Below are positions 52,489 to 60,132 of a stretch of DNA of 60,132 nt, in pieces; the stretch's first letter is position 1, and each line of letters begins with the position of its first letter. The stretch is from Streptococcus parasanguinis (GTDB lineage: Bacteria; Bacillota; Bacilli; Lactobacillales; Streptococcaceae), in the NCBI GenBank assembly GCA_018365265.1, contig JAGZKI010000003.1, forward strand, positions 1 to 60,132, in the 5' to 3' direction. The translations under genes and the position numbers were made by a program. The notes beneath the pieces were generated by a model that worked only from the letters and a program-made list of their open reading frames with translations, was not told where the DNA came from and did no database searches.

Positions 52489-52575
52489 CGAAACGAGACT
52501 TCTTGTCCCTCTTTCCCCCTTCCCATGAGCTCCTAAAAAATCCCGTAGCAGATTTCAGACTTTTTAATATGGGTT

Positions 52576-52584
52576 TGATACAAT
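52576..52584 (+). promoter_or_regulatory. Promoter of the flavoprotein disulfide reductase gene
   Basis: Extended -10 TGATACAAT, 24 nt before the ATG, followed by an AAGGTG ribosome site. Confidence 0.55.
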
Positions 52585-52608
52585 AGAAAGCGAAAGAAGG
52601 TGTAACAT

Positions 52609-53925
52609 ATGTTAATGTATGATGTTATTGTGATTGGATTTGGTAAAGCTGGTAAAACACTTGCAGCGAAATTATCAAGCCAAGGAAAAAAAGTCGCTCT
52701 AATTGAAAAGAGCAAGTCTATGTACGGTGGTACTTGTATCAATATCGCTTGTATTCCCACCAAGACCTTGATTGTTGCCGCAGAAAAAGGCTTGGATTTT
52801 GACCAAGCCATGAATGAAAAAAATGCGGTCACTACTCGTCTCAATGGCAAGAACTACGCAACTATTGCTGGAACTGGTGTAGACATTATCGACGCGACGG
52901 CTCGTTTCGTTTCTAACAAGGTCATCGAAATTCAAGCTGGAGATGAAAAGGAAGAATTGACAGCTGAAACCATTATTATTAATACTGGTGCTGTACCAAC
53001 TATCCTTCCGATTCCAGGATTGGCTGAAAGTAAATTTGCTGTGGATTCAACCGGTATTCAACGTTTGGAAAACCTACCTAAACGCCTGGGCGTCCTTGGC
53101 GGTGGACCAATTGGATTGGAATTTGCTCATCTCTATAATACCTTGGACAGCCAAGTAACGGTACTGGATGCTTCTGAAACATTCTTGCCACGGATCGAGC
53201 CCAGCATTGCAGCTCTTGCAAAAGGCTACCTGGAAGAAGATGGTATTCAATTCTTGCAAGGCGTTCATACCCAAGAAATCAAAGATGGCCAAAACAGCTT
53301 AACGGTTGTCACAGATAAGGGAGACTTCGAGTTTGATATCCTTCTCTACGCAACAGGACGTAAACCAAACACAGCTGGACTTGGTCTTGAAAACACAGAT
53401 ATCCAAGTCACTGATCGTGGAGCGATCCAAGTCAACCGTCATTTGGAAACCAGCGTCCCTGGTGTCTTTGCAGTTGGGGATGTCAATGGTGGTCCACAGT
53501 TCACCTACATGTCACTCGATGACTTCCGCATTGTCTTCAACTACCTCACAGGCGATGGTAGCTACAATCTCGAAACTCGTAGAAATTATGCGACAACACT
53601 CTTTATTGCTCCTCCACTTGCCCAAGTCGGCTTGACCGAGCAAGAAGCACGTGACAAAGGACTTCCAGTTGCTGTTAAAGAATTGCCAGTTGCTGCTATG
53701 CCACGCGGACACGTCAATGCAGACCTTCGAGGTGCCTTCAAAGCCGTGGTCAACCCAGAAACTAAAGAAATTCTTGGAGTGACGCTCTTTGGAGAAGCTG
53801 CAGGCGAAATCATCAACCAGATCACCATGGCCATGGACAACAAGATCCCTTATACTTACATCGCAAAACAAATCTTTACTCACCCAACCATGGCAGAAAA
53901 CCTAAATGATCTCTTTGCGATTTAA
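52609..53925 (+). CDS. FAD-dependent disulfide oxidoreductase, Har/RclA-like
   Basis: A 438-residue class I flavoprotein reductase. FAD-binding DVIVIGFGKAGKTLA is at 5-19; the redox pair Cys43/Cys48 is in GGTCINIACIPTK; NAD(P)H binding is GVLGGGPIGLEFA; ATGRKPN and VFAVGDVNGG complete FAD binding; FTHPTMAENLND is near the end. It closely resembles what I recall of the pneumococcal hypothiocyanous acid reductase, which defends against host peroxidase products. Mercuric reductase is unlikely because its extra cysteines are absent. Confidence 0.85.
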   Translation: MLMYDVIVIGFGKAGKTLAAKLSSQGKKVALIEKSKSMYGGTCINIACIPTKTLIVAAEKGLDFDQAMNEKNAVTTRLNGKNYATIAGTGVDIIDATARFVSNKVIEIQAGDEKEELTAETIIINTGAVPTILPIPGLAESKFAVDSTGIQRLENLPKRLGVLGGGPIGLEFAHLYNTLDSQVTVLDASETFLPRIEPSIAALAKGYLEEDGIQFLQGVHTQEIKDGQNSLTVVTDKGDFEFDILLYATGRKPNTAGLGLENTDIQVTDRGAIQVNRHLETSVPGVFAVGDVNGGPQFTYMSLDDFRIVFNYLTGDGSYNLETRRNYATTLFIAPPLAQVGLTEQEARDKGLPVAVKELPVAAMPRGHVNADLRGAFKAVVNPETKEILGVTLFGEAAGEIINQITMAMDNKIPYTYIAKQIFTHPTMAENLNDLFAI

Positions 53926-53932
53926 CTAACAT

Positions 53933-53963
53933 AAAAAAGCTGGAAAATATTCCAGCTTTTTTT
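53933..53963. terminator. Bidirectional terminator
   Basis: AAAAAAGCTGGAA and TTCCAGCTTTTTTT form a strong stem with a 4-nt loop between the convergent reductase and hydrolase genes. Confidence 0.88.
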
Positions 53964-54762
53964 AGTTTAAGAATTCACAGACGGCCTCTTGAAATGCTTT
54001 ATTTTCTTCATAAAGAGCATGCCCAGAATGCTTAAGAATAAGGAGCTGACAGCTCGAAATCGCTTTTGCTAGTTCCTTAGATCCGTCCACACCAATCACA
54101 TCATCTTCAAGCGCACCAAGAACCAAAGTCGGACATTGAATTTCTTTTAAGACCTCAAGGCTATTATGTTCCAGGCAAGATTGAGACTGAATGGCAATTC
54201 TATTTTCATCTTTGATTCGCCCCAAGCGACCCATGATATTATAAAGGAACCGCCACTTTTGATAGCTCTTTTGCGTGTAGGAATGCTTTGCAATATCCAG
54301 CATGAGATGCTTAAAATTTCCAGATTGACTAAGCTTTTGCCAATGCTCAATTCGCTCTCTAGCAAGTTGACTAGGTTTTGCAGTAGTCACGGCTAAGATG
54401 AGCTTTTGAACCTTTTCAGGGAAATCCACAGCTAGCCATTGGGCAATCATTCCACCTTGTGAAATCCCCATAACATAAGCGGTATCTAGGTTTAGTGTCT
54501 CCATTGCTTCTGCTACATCTGCTGCCATATCCCGCGTCGTATAGCCCTGCCTCAACTCATTGATTCGAGAAAAAACATAGATTTTATAGCGCTTAGCAAG
54601 TAGACGATAAGAGAGGGAAAAGAGCTGGGCCTTTCCTTTAACCGTCTGCACCCCATCCCCCAAGCCTGGTATGATAACGAGAGGCTTCTTTCCTTTACCA
54701 AAAGTCACATAGTCCATGGTTTTCCCATTCATGGACAAGGTAGCGTTCTTAGCTGAGTACAA
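53962..54762 (-). CDS. Alpha/beta hydrolase
   Basis: A 266-residue serine hydrolase. The oxyanion-hole segment is VIIPGLGDG near 29-37, the nucleophile Ser101 in MGISQGGMIAQ, the acid is probably in LGALEDDVIGVDGS and the base His in KHSGHALYEEN. The start is TTG 54762 with AAAGGAG 8 nt upstream, just after the DUF2130 stop. The substrate is unknown. Confidence 0.84.
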   Translation of the reverse strand: MYSAKNATLSMNGKTMDYVTFGKGKKPLVIIPGLGDGVQTVKGKAQLFSLSYRLLAKRYKIYVFSRINELRQGYTTRDMAADVAEAMETLNLDTAYVMGISQGGMIAQWLAVDFPEKVQKLILAVTTAKPSQLARERIEHWQKLSQSGNFKHLMLDIAKHSYTQKSYQKWRFLYNIMGRLGRIKDENRIAIQSQSCLEHNSLEVLKEIQCPTLVLGALEDDVIGVDGSKELAKAISSCQLLILKHSGHALYEENKAFQEAVCEFLN

Positions 54763-54765
54763 AGA

Positions 54766-56040
54766 TTATTCTCCTTTCAGAGCATCAAACTTGGCCTTCA
54801 TGGTTGGATTTTTCCGTGTCAATTTTTTAACGGAAACATCATCCAACTTGTTGTTAGCGAGGCGGAGTTGATTTTCTGATGTGGTCAAGAATTTCTTGAC
54901 TTCTTCCATCCGCTTGATGGCTTTGTCGATTTCATCGATGGCTTTGCCAAAGTTGACAGAAGCCGAATTGTAGTTCTTAGCAAAGGCAACTTTGAAAGCA
55001 TCCAGGTCTTCTTCAAAGTGAGTGATGTCAATATTTTGTTCACGGACAAGCGCTAATTCCTGCTTGTATTTAAGGGAATTAAGGGCCGCATTGCGCAGGA
55101 GCCCAATGATCTGGATAAAGAACTGAGGACGGACCACATACATCTTCTCATACTCATGACTGACATCGACAATCCCTGTGTTAAAGTAGTCGTTATCTGC
55201 CTCAAGCATAGTTACTAAAACGGCATACTCACAGTTTTTTTCCCGACGATCCTTGTCCAACTCTTTGTAGAAATCGGCATTCTTGTGCTTCTTCTCTGTC
55301 CCGTCAGCTTCATTCTTCATCTCGAACATAATGGAGATAATCTCTACCCCATTTTCATCGCACTCGCGGAAGATAAAGTCGCCTTTAGACCCACGCGCAG
55401 AGACCTTGTTGTCCTTTTCAAAATAGGCATTTGGGAAGGCAAAACTGCGAACCTTGTTGAATTCACTTTCCGCATACTGCTCCAGACTTTCACCGATAGC
55501 CTTGGTCGACTGTTGGGCCTTAAAATTCTTGTAGAACTCGACCTGTTCATTGGCTGCCTTAAGCTGGGCTTCGTAGTTTTGCTTGACAGAAGCTAGGGAC
55601 AGTTCGTTTTCCTTCTCTTGAAGGAGCAATTGGTTTTGTACCTGATCACGCTCCTTCTCCAAATTAGAAAGCGTCTTTTGCAGTTGATTCTCATGCTCCA
55701 AGCGCAAGGTGGCCAACTGATTTTCCAGTGCTTGCACTTCTTTTTCTTTCTCTAGCAGGCTTTGGCTAGCTGTTTGCTCCACCTCTTTTTTGGCCAATTC
55801 TTTTTCAGTATCAAACTGTTGAATCTGGTTCTGTAACTGGGCAATTTCTTGGTCCTTCTTAGCTAACTTCTCTTGTTGCTCATTAAGGGCCTTTTGCTCA
55901 GCCAAAGCCAACTCTTGCCGAATCCGCTCATGAATTTCCTTGTCAAACTCAGCTGTCCGTACCTGTGACAAGAGTTCGCTGTATTGACTTTCGTTGACTG
56001 TAAAGACTTCCCCACAGTTGGGGCACTTGATTTCGTTCAT
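54766..56040 (-). CDS. DUF2130 (RmuC-like) coiled-coil protein
   Basis: A 424-residue protein: an N-terminal Cys6/Cys9 zinc-type motif (IKCPNCGEVFTV), a long coiled coil from about 35 to 190 rich in E, Q, K and L, and a C-terminal DUF2130 domain (DFIFRECDENGVEIISIMFE, with a nuclease-like D...E-x-K arrangement in MFEMKNE). Such proteins are suspected DNA-processing nucleases. GAAAGAGG precedes the ATG. It follows an extended -10 at 56069-56077. Confidence 0.83.
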   Translation of the reverse strand: MNEIKCPNCGEVFTVNESQYSELLSQVRTAEFDKEIHERIRQELALAEQKALNEQQEKLAKKDQEIAQLQNQIQQFDTEKELAKKEVEQTASQSLLEKEKEVQALENQLATLRLEHENQLQKTLSNLEKERDQVQNQLLLQEKENELSLASVKQNYEAQLKAANEQVEFYKNFKAQQSTKAIGESLEQYAESEFNKVRSFAFPNAYFEKDNKVSARGSKGDFIFRECDENGVEIISIMFEMKNEADGTEKKHKNADFYKELDKDRREKNCEYAVLVTMLEADNDYFNTGIVDVSHEYEKMYVVRPQFFIQIIGLLRNAALNSLKYKQELALVREQNIDITHFEEDLDAFKVAFAKNYNSASVNFGKAIDEIDKAIKRMEEVKKFLTTSENQLRLANNKLDDVSVKKLTRKNPTMKAKFDALKGE

Positions 56041-56068
56041 AGTATGCCTCTTTCTCTATTCTTAGTAT

Positions 56069-56077
56069 ATTATATCA
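56069..56077 (-). promoter_or_regulatory. Promoter of the DUF2130-hydrolase pair
   Basis: Extended -10 TGATATAAT on the minus strand about 30 nt before the ATG; TTTTGA lies at the -35 distance (17 nt), overlapping the preceding terminator's T-tract. Confidence 0.6.
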
Positions 56078-56085
56078 TGCCACCA

Positions 56086-56120
56086 GTAAAATCAAAACCA
56101 GCAAACGAGGCTTGCTGGTT
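56086..56120 (-). terminator. Terminator downstream of element copy B
   Basis: AACCAGCAA and TTGCTGGTT form a 9-bp stem on the minus strand, followed by TTGATTTTAC. It is about 25 nt beyond the 138-nt element, mirroring copy A. Confidence 0.7.
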
Positions 56121-56145
56121 TCAACTGAATATTCATTTCTCTATA

Positions 56146-56283
56146 GAGACTTTCCTTAGGTGAGGACGGACGGTAGCGACTCCCTTTGGGATTCCATACC
56201 TTAGATTTGAGCCTTACGTCTCAAATCTACCGAGCACCAGAAACTAATGCGTTTCTGATGCTTTCCTCACGGCGAAAAGTCTC
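56146..56283 (-). ncRNA. 138-nt structured element, copy B
   Basis: Same length and plan as copy A (39759-39896), aligned without gaps. The outer stem is GAGACTTTTC with GGAAAGTCTC, the inner one GTGAG with CTCAC. Internal hairpins read GCATCAGAAAC/GTTTCTGGTGC, AGATTTGAG/CTCAAATCT and GGTA-GAATCCC/GGGAGTC-TACC, where the bases differ from copy A but pairing is kept (one A-G mismatch). It lies after pcrA in the same orientation. Confidence 0.6.
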
Positions 56284-56407
56284 AATCTATTTTGCACTAG
56301 TTCCAAAATATTTTTTCAATAGTCTCATTCAGTAATATCTTTAGATTTCTGAATAGAGGTTACTTGTTTATAATCTGAAACAGTGGACTTCGCTTCCTGA
56401 TCTCCAC

Positions 56408-58693
56408 TTATTTCTTCTCAATTGGCGCAACACTGGCCAAGAGTTTTTTGAGACCCACTTCTGGGAAGTTGATCTTGAGCTCTTGGGTACTGCCACTACC
56501 AGAGACTTCTAGGACAGTCCCTTCGCCCCACTTCTTGTGAATGGCAATATCACCAATGGACCAAGCGACGCTTTCTTTGGCGCTAGAACGGTTACTATTA
56601 CCAAAAGGTAGACTTGATGACGTGAGAGCACTTGGGGATGCTTGTCTCTTGCGCTCTTGAAGGGCTTGTGACAGGCTCATTCCTTTTCCAAAGGTCGTTC
56701 TGCCTCCATTGCTATAAGAAGCCTTAAAGCTAGTGTTGACTGGACGGGCTAATCCTTGGTAGGTCAATAAATCCGAGCTAATTTCATTGATGAAACGCGT
56801 CGGCCGGTTGTAGCTGGTCCGTCCAAAGAGCAAACGTGAGTTGGCATTGGTCAAGAAGAGAACCTTCTCTGCCCGCGTGATCCCCACATATGCCAGACGA
56901 CGTTCTTCCTCCAACTCGTCTGGATCCTCTGCCGCACGACTAAGAGGAAAGACATTTTCTTCCATTCCAATCAAGAAGACGACTGGGAACTCCAATCCCT
57001 TGGCCGCGTGAAGAGTCATCAGGGTCACTTCTGAGGTTTCTTGGGCCCCATCGTCTGTATCGGCAATCAAGGCCAAATCATTCAAGAAACGACTCAAGGT
57101 GTCCACACCTGATTCGTCTTCGACAGACTCGCCATTTTCATCAAAATTCTTGGTAACAGACAGGAACTCTTGGATATTCTCGATGCGGGCCTGACTTTCC
57201 AAATTTCCCTGATTGGTTAGGGCTGTCATATAACCTGTCTTGTCAAGGACTTCTTCGACCAACTCTGTAATGGTCAGCTGGTCCAATCTTTCTCTCAAAT
57301 CAAGAATGAGATTGGCAAAGTCCCAGATGGCTTGAGCGGCCTTTCCTTTGATGCCAGAGAGCATGATATTGGCTGAAGCATCCAGGAGTGAGGACTCTTG
57401 CATTTGAGCAAAATCACGAATCTTATCCACTGTACCTGGCCCGATTCCTCGCTTAGGTTCATTGATAATGCGCTCAAAACTGATATTGTCACTGAGGTTG
57501 GCAATCAAGTTCAGATAAGCAATGACATCCCGAATTTCCTTCCGGCTGTAGAACTTGGTGCCCCCTACCATGGTGTAGGGAATGTTAGACTTGAGTAGCG
57601 CTTCTTCAATGGTCCGTGACTGGGCATTGGTCCGATAGAGAACCGCAAAATCACGGTGTTTGTAGCCAGCTTCGCGACTAAGCTCTTCAATCGTTTTAGC
57701 AACAAAGACTGCTTCATCCTGCTCGTCATTAGCCCGGTAATAGACAATCTCTTCCCCGTCTTCATTTTGTGTCCAGAGATTCTTCGGACGGCGGTGGCGA
57801 TTGTTTTTGATAACATCGTTAGCTGCTTGTAAAATCGTCTTAGTCGAGCGATAATTCTCTTCTAGGAGTACGACCTTAGCTTCCTTATAATCCTTTTCAA
57901 AGTCGAGAATATTTTGCATGTCTGCTCCCCGCCAGCCATAAATAGACTGGTCAGCATCCCCAACGACACAGATATTTTTAAAGCGTGAAGCCAAAAGTTT
58001 AACTAATTGGTATTGAGCATGGTTGGTATCTTGGTACTCATCCACATGGATGTATTGGAACTTCTGCTGGTAGTAGGTCAGTACATCTGGATGCTGGTCA
58101 AAAAGACGCAAGGTTAGCATGATCAAATCATCAAAGTCTACCGCTTCTGACTGACGCAGTTCCTTTTGGTAAGCCTCATAACACTTGGCGACGATCTGGG
58201 TATACATATCTCCAGCCTGGGCAGCATAGGCCACTTCATCGATCAAGTCATTCTTGGCATTGGAAATGGTCCCCAAAATGGTCCGTTCATTCCATTTCTT
58301 AGGATCCAAATTCAAGGACTTCAAAATCCGCTTCATCAAGGTCCGTTGCTCACCTGGATCGACAATGGTAAAATTCCGATTGTAGCCAATGTGATCCGCA
58401 TCTCGACGGAGGATACGCACACACATGGAGTGGAAGGTGGCAATCAAGCAATCTTGGGTGGCTGGATTCAATTGATAAGCCCGCTCCTTCATCTCCCGAG
58501 CGGCTTTATTGGTAAAGGTAATGGCCAAAATATTCCAAGGATTGACCATTTTTTCATCGATCAAGTAAGCGATGCGATGGGTCAAGACACGTGTCTTACC
58601 CGAACCAGCCCCCGCCATGATCAAGAGGGGACCTTCTGTCGTTTGGACCGCCTCCGCTTGGCGGTCATTCATACCATTCAATAAAGGATTCAT
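56408..58693 (-). CDS. pcrA: ATP-dependent DNA helicase PcrA (UvrD/Rep family)
   Basis: An SF1A 3'-5' helicase for repair and replication restart. The 761-residue protein has Walker A GAGSGKT at 28-34, VDEYQDTNHAQY (motif II), VGDADQSIYGWRGA (motif III), EENYRSTKTIL (motif IV) and TLHAAKGLEFPVVF (motif V). The C-terminal WSIGDIAIHKKWGEGTV segment is the Tudor-like RNA-polymerase-binding domain. ATG 58693 follows AGGAG at 6 nt; the ATG at 58711 has none. Promoter TGGTATAAT is at 58723-58731. Confidence 0.96.
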   Translation of the reverse strand: MNPLLNGMNDRQAEAVQTTEGPLLIMAGAGSGKTRVLTHRIAYLIDEKMVNPWNILAITFTNKAAREMKERAYQLNPATQDCLIATFHSMCVRILRRDADHIGYNRNFTIVDPGEQRTLMKRILKSLNLDPKKWNERTILGTISNAKNDLIDEVAYAAQAGDMYTQIVAKCYEAYQKELRQSEAVDFDDLIMLTLRLFDQHPDVLTYYQQKFQYIHVDEYQDTNHAQYQLVKLLASRFKNICVVGDADQSIYGWRGADMQNILDFEKDYKEAKVVLLEENYRSTKTILQAANDVIKNNRHRRPKNLWTQNEDGEEIVYYRANDEQDEAVFVAKTIEELSREAGYKHRDFAVLYRTNAQSRTIEEALLKSNIPYTMVGGTKFYSRKEIRDVIAYLNLIANLSDNISFERIINEPKRGIGPGTVDKIRDFAQMQESSLLDASANIMLSGIKGKAAQAIWDFANLILDLRERLDQLTITELVEEVLDKTGYMTALTNQGNLESQARIENIQEFLSVTKNFDENGESVEDESGVDTLSRFLNDLALIADTDDGAQETSEVTLMTLHAAKGLEFPVVFLIGMEENVFPLSRAAEDPDELEEERRLAYVGITRAEKVLFLTNANSRLLFGRTSYNRPTRFINEISSDLLTYQGLARPVNTSFKASYSNGGRTTFGKGMSLSQALQERKRQASPSALTSSSLPFGNSNRSSAKESVAWSIGDIAIHKKWGEGTVLEVSGSGSTQELKINFPEVGLKKLLASVAPIEKK

Positions 58694-58722
58694 CTCATTC
58701 TCCTCATTCATTCAATCGTTCT

Positions 58723-58731
58723 ATTATACCA
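58723..58731 (-). promoter_or_regulatory. pcrA promoter
   Basis: Extended -10 TGGTATAAT on the minus strand 29 nt before the chosen pcrA ATG; weak -35. Confidence 0.55.
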
Positions 58732-58767
58732 CAAAAACCGACCTAGCTTCTTTTAAAAAAGACTCAT

Positions 58768-58796
58768 TTGAATTTCCCTTCCAAAAGCGATATAAT
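58768..58796 (+). promoter_or_regulatory. Promoter of the cation exporter gene
   Basis: TTGAAT (58768-58773), 17-nt spacer and TATAAT (58791-58796), about 50 nt before the start codon. Confidence 0.75.
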
Positions 58797-58844
58797 AGTA
58801 GTTTAAAGAAAACAGATTCATATCCGAGGTTGTAGGAGGAAATT

Positions 58845-60035
58845 TTGGAAAAACCATACAGTAACTTAAAACTGGCCGAACGTGGTGCCATCATCAGTAT
58901 TTTAGCCTATTTACTACTTTCTTCAGCAAAATTAGCTACTGGACATCTGCTTCACTCCTCTAGTTTGGTAGCCGATGGATTTAACAACTTATCAGATATT
59001 ATCAGCAATGCTGCCCTGCTCATCGGGATTCGTCTCGCTCGCCAACCAGCTGACCGTGATCACAAGTTTGGTCACTGGAAAATTGAGGATCTAGCTAGTT
59101 TAGTCACCTCCATCATTATGTTTTATGTCGGTTTTGATGTCTTACGCGATACCCTCCAAAAGATCTTCAGCAATGAAACCGTTAGCATTGATCCACTCGG
59201 TGCTGGTGTCGGAGTGGTTTCAGCCCTTGTCATGCTAGGCGTTTATTTCTACAATCTTCGCTTAGCAAAACGGGCTAAATCCAAAGCCCTAAAAGCAGCC
59301 GCAAAAGACAATCTTTCAGACGTCGTCACTTCTCTTGGGACGTCGATCGCGATCGCTGCTAGTGCTTTTAACTATCCAATTGTCGATAAAATCGCAGCCA
59401 TCATCATCACCTTCTTTATCCTCAAAACAGCCTACGATATTTTTATGGAATCTTCCTTTAGTCTTTCTGACGGCTTTGATGATAGCCTCCTAGAAGATTA
59501 TGAAAAAGCTATTTTAAAACTCCCTAAGATTGCGCGTGTGAAATATCAACGCGGACGGACCTATGGAAGCAATATCTATCTGGACGTTGTCTTGGAAATG
59601 AATCCCGATCTTTCAGTTTATGAAAGTCATGCCATCACTGAGGAAGTCGAGGATCTCCTAAAAGAAGAATTTGGAGTCTTTGACATTGACGTCCATGTAG
59701 AACCTAGCTCAATTCCTGAAGATGAGCTGATCGAAAACGTTGAAAAGAAACTCTTGACCTACGAAAAACGCCTCTATGCTAAGCAAGAATTTGATACATT
59801 GCTAGCGGATAATTATACCTTGATTGACGATACCGGTCACAAACACCACAAAGCGGAATTAATAGAGGCACTCGCAAGCGACCAAGTTCAATTCCAAAAC
59901 TTTGAACTGGAGTCCATCAGCCAAAAAACCAAACTCATACGCTATGAACTAGACGGTCAAATCCATACCAGTCTCTGGCGTCGCCACGAAACGTGGCAAA
60001 AGATTTTCCATCAAATTACTAATAAAACCGACTAA
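58845..60035 (+). CDS. mntE: Cation diffusion facilitator, MntE-like
   Basis: A 396-residue CDF-family exporter; the S. pneumoniae relative MntE exports Mn2+. About six membrane segments fill residues 12-205. The membrane metal site includes DGFNNLSD at 44-51 and a second Asp-containing stretch AKDNLSDVVTSLG; HKFGHWKIED follows helix 2. The cytoplasmic C-terminal domain (from about 210) is longer than in minimal CDF proteins. The start is TTG 58845, with AGGAGG 5 nt upstream. Metal choice (Mn rather than Zn or Co) is inferred. Confidence 0.88.
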   Translation: MEKPYSNLKLAERGAIISILAYLLLSSAKLATGHLLHSSSLVADGFNNLSDIISNAALLIGIRLARQPADRDHKFGHWKIEDLASLVTSIIMFYVGFDVLRDTLQKIFSNETVSIDPLGAGVGVVSALVMLGVYFYNLRLAKRAKSKALKAAAKDNLSDVVTSLGTSIAIAASAFNYPIVDKIAAIIITFFILKTAYDIFMESSFSLSDGFDDSLLEDYEKAILKLPKIARVKYQRGRTYGSNIYLDVVLEMNPDLSVYESHAITEEVEDLLKEEFGVFDIDVHVEPSSIPEDELIENVEKKLLTYEKRLYAKQEFDTLLADNYTLIDDTGHKHHKAELIEALASDQVQFQNFELESISQKTKLIRYELDGQIHTSLWRRHETWQKIFHQITNKTD

Positions 60036-60132
60036 AAGAGGCTGGGACAAAAGTCCTAGCCTCTCAATTGTTTTTGGATTGTCGAGCAAGACGCAGTGGT
60101 TGAGTGGGCTCTACTACGCTGATTTCATCAGC
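60036..60132 (+). repeat. Streptococcal GAGGCTGGGAC intergenic repeat with terminator
   Basis: AGAGGCTGGGAC (60038-60049) and GTCCTAGCCTCT (60053-60064) form a 12-bp stem (one G-T pair), terminating the exporter gene. The following sequence (GACGCAGTGGTTGAGTG, then CTGATTTCATCAG) belongs to a dispersed repeat type I recall from oral streptococci and continues past the window. A diverged copy starts at 39465. Confidence 0.65.

Larger units (their letters stand above)
56041..56407 (-). other. Intergenic region between pcrA and the DUF2130 gene
   Basis: 367 nt with no gene. Reading on the minus strand it holds a weak AGTGGA/TCCACT hairpin after the pcrA stop, the structured element copy B, a terminator at 56086-56120 and the TGATATAAT promoter (56069-56077) of the DUF2130 gene. 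Confidence 0.65.

Noticed and set aside
52428..52526. Upstream extension of truB from an ATG with AGGAG nearby
   Set aside because: It contains the truB promoter box TGGTATAAT, and the added 33 residues precede the normal TruB N-terminus.

Overview
This window comes from a low-GC Gram-positive chromosome and reads as an oral-type Streptococcus. The grounds are the infC-rpmI-rplT cluster beside cmk, the ciaRH pair, a two-PstB pst operon with phoU, a PgdA-type deacetylase, an SpxA-type regulator, strong AAGGAGG ribosome sites and frequent TTG starts. I cannot fix the species from the sequence alone. I see no tRNA, rRNA, CRISPR array, integrase or transposase.

Layout. 1-3.2 kb holds housekeeping genes: rplT, rpmI, infC (apparently with an ATA start behind an L20-type attenuator leader), cmk, a LysM membrane protein, a ferredoxin and an EbsA-like protein. 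3.3-28 kb is a large minus-strand cell-wall rhamnose polysaccharide locus. Its core is rmlD and rgpA-B-C-D plus RgpF-domain and GacH-like genes. Between rmlD and rgpA lies an AT-rich module: an acyltransferase, a Wzx-type flippase, several GT2/GT4 transferases, a GacI/GacJ-like pair, polytopic GT-C-like proteins and a 986-residue GT2-RgpF-GT4 fusion. A second GtrB-like GT2 with a membrane partner sits upstream of rmlD. Terminators and TATAAT boxes split the locus into several transcription units.

28-35.5 kb holds a Gfo/Idh oxidoreductase overlapping a DEAD-box helicase, pgdA, a glyoxalase, ciaRH, a low-complexity membrane protein behind a CiaR-like site, and bioY. 35.5-39.4 kb is a compact candidate signalling module: a LytTR regulator and GHKL kinase divergent from an ABC-2 transporter whose operon ends in an unannotated 24-codon ORF. 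Two 9-bp direct repeats lie in the divergent promoter. 40-47.6 kb carries pepN, phoU and pst. 47.7-60 kb carries rsmF, an inositol-phosphatase-like gene, a UPF0223 gene, spxA, ribF, truB, a Har/RclA-like flavoprotein, an alpha/beta hydrolase, a DUF2130 protein, pcrA and an MntE-like cation exporter.

The least explained signal is a pair of 138-nt elements at 39759-39896 (+) and 56146-56283 (-). They align without gaps, share a closing stem with three internal hairpins, and differ by about ten compensatory base-pair changes. Each is followed on its own strand by an intrinsic terminator. This looks like a conserved structured RNA or a structure-selected repeat family. Family assignments rest on recalled motifs and gene order; no database search was possible.
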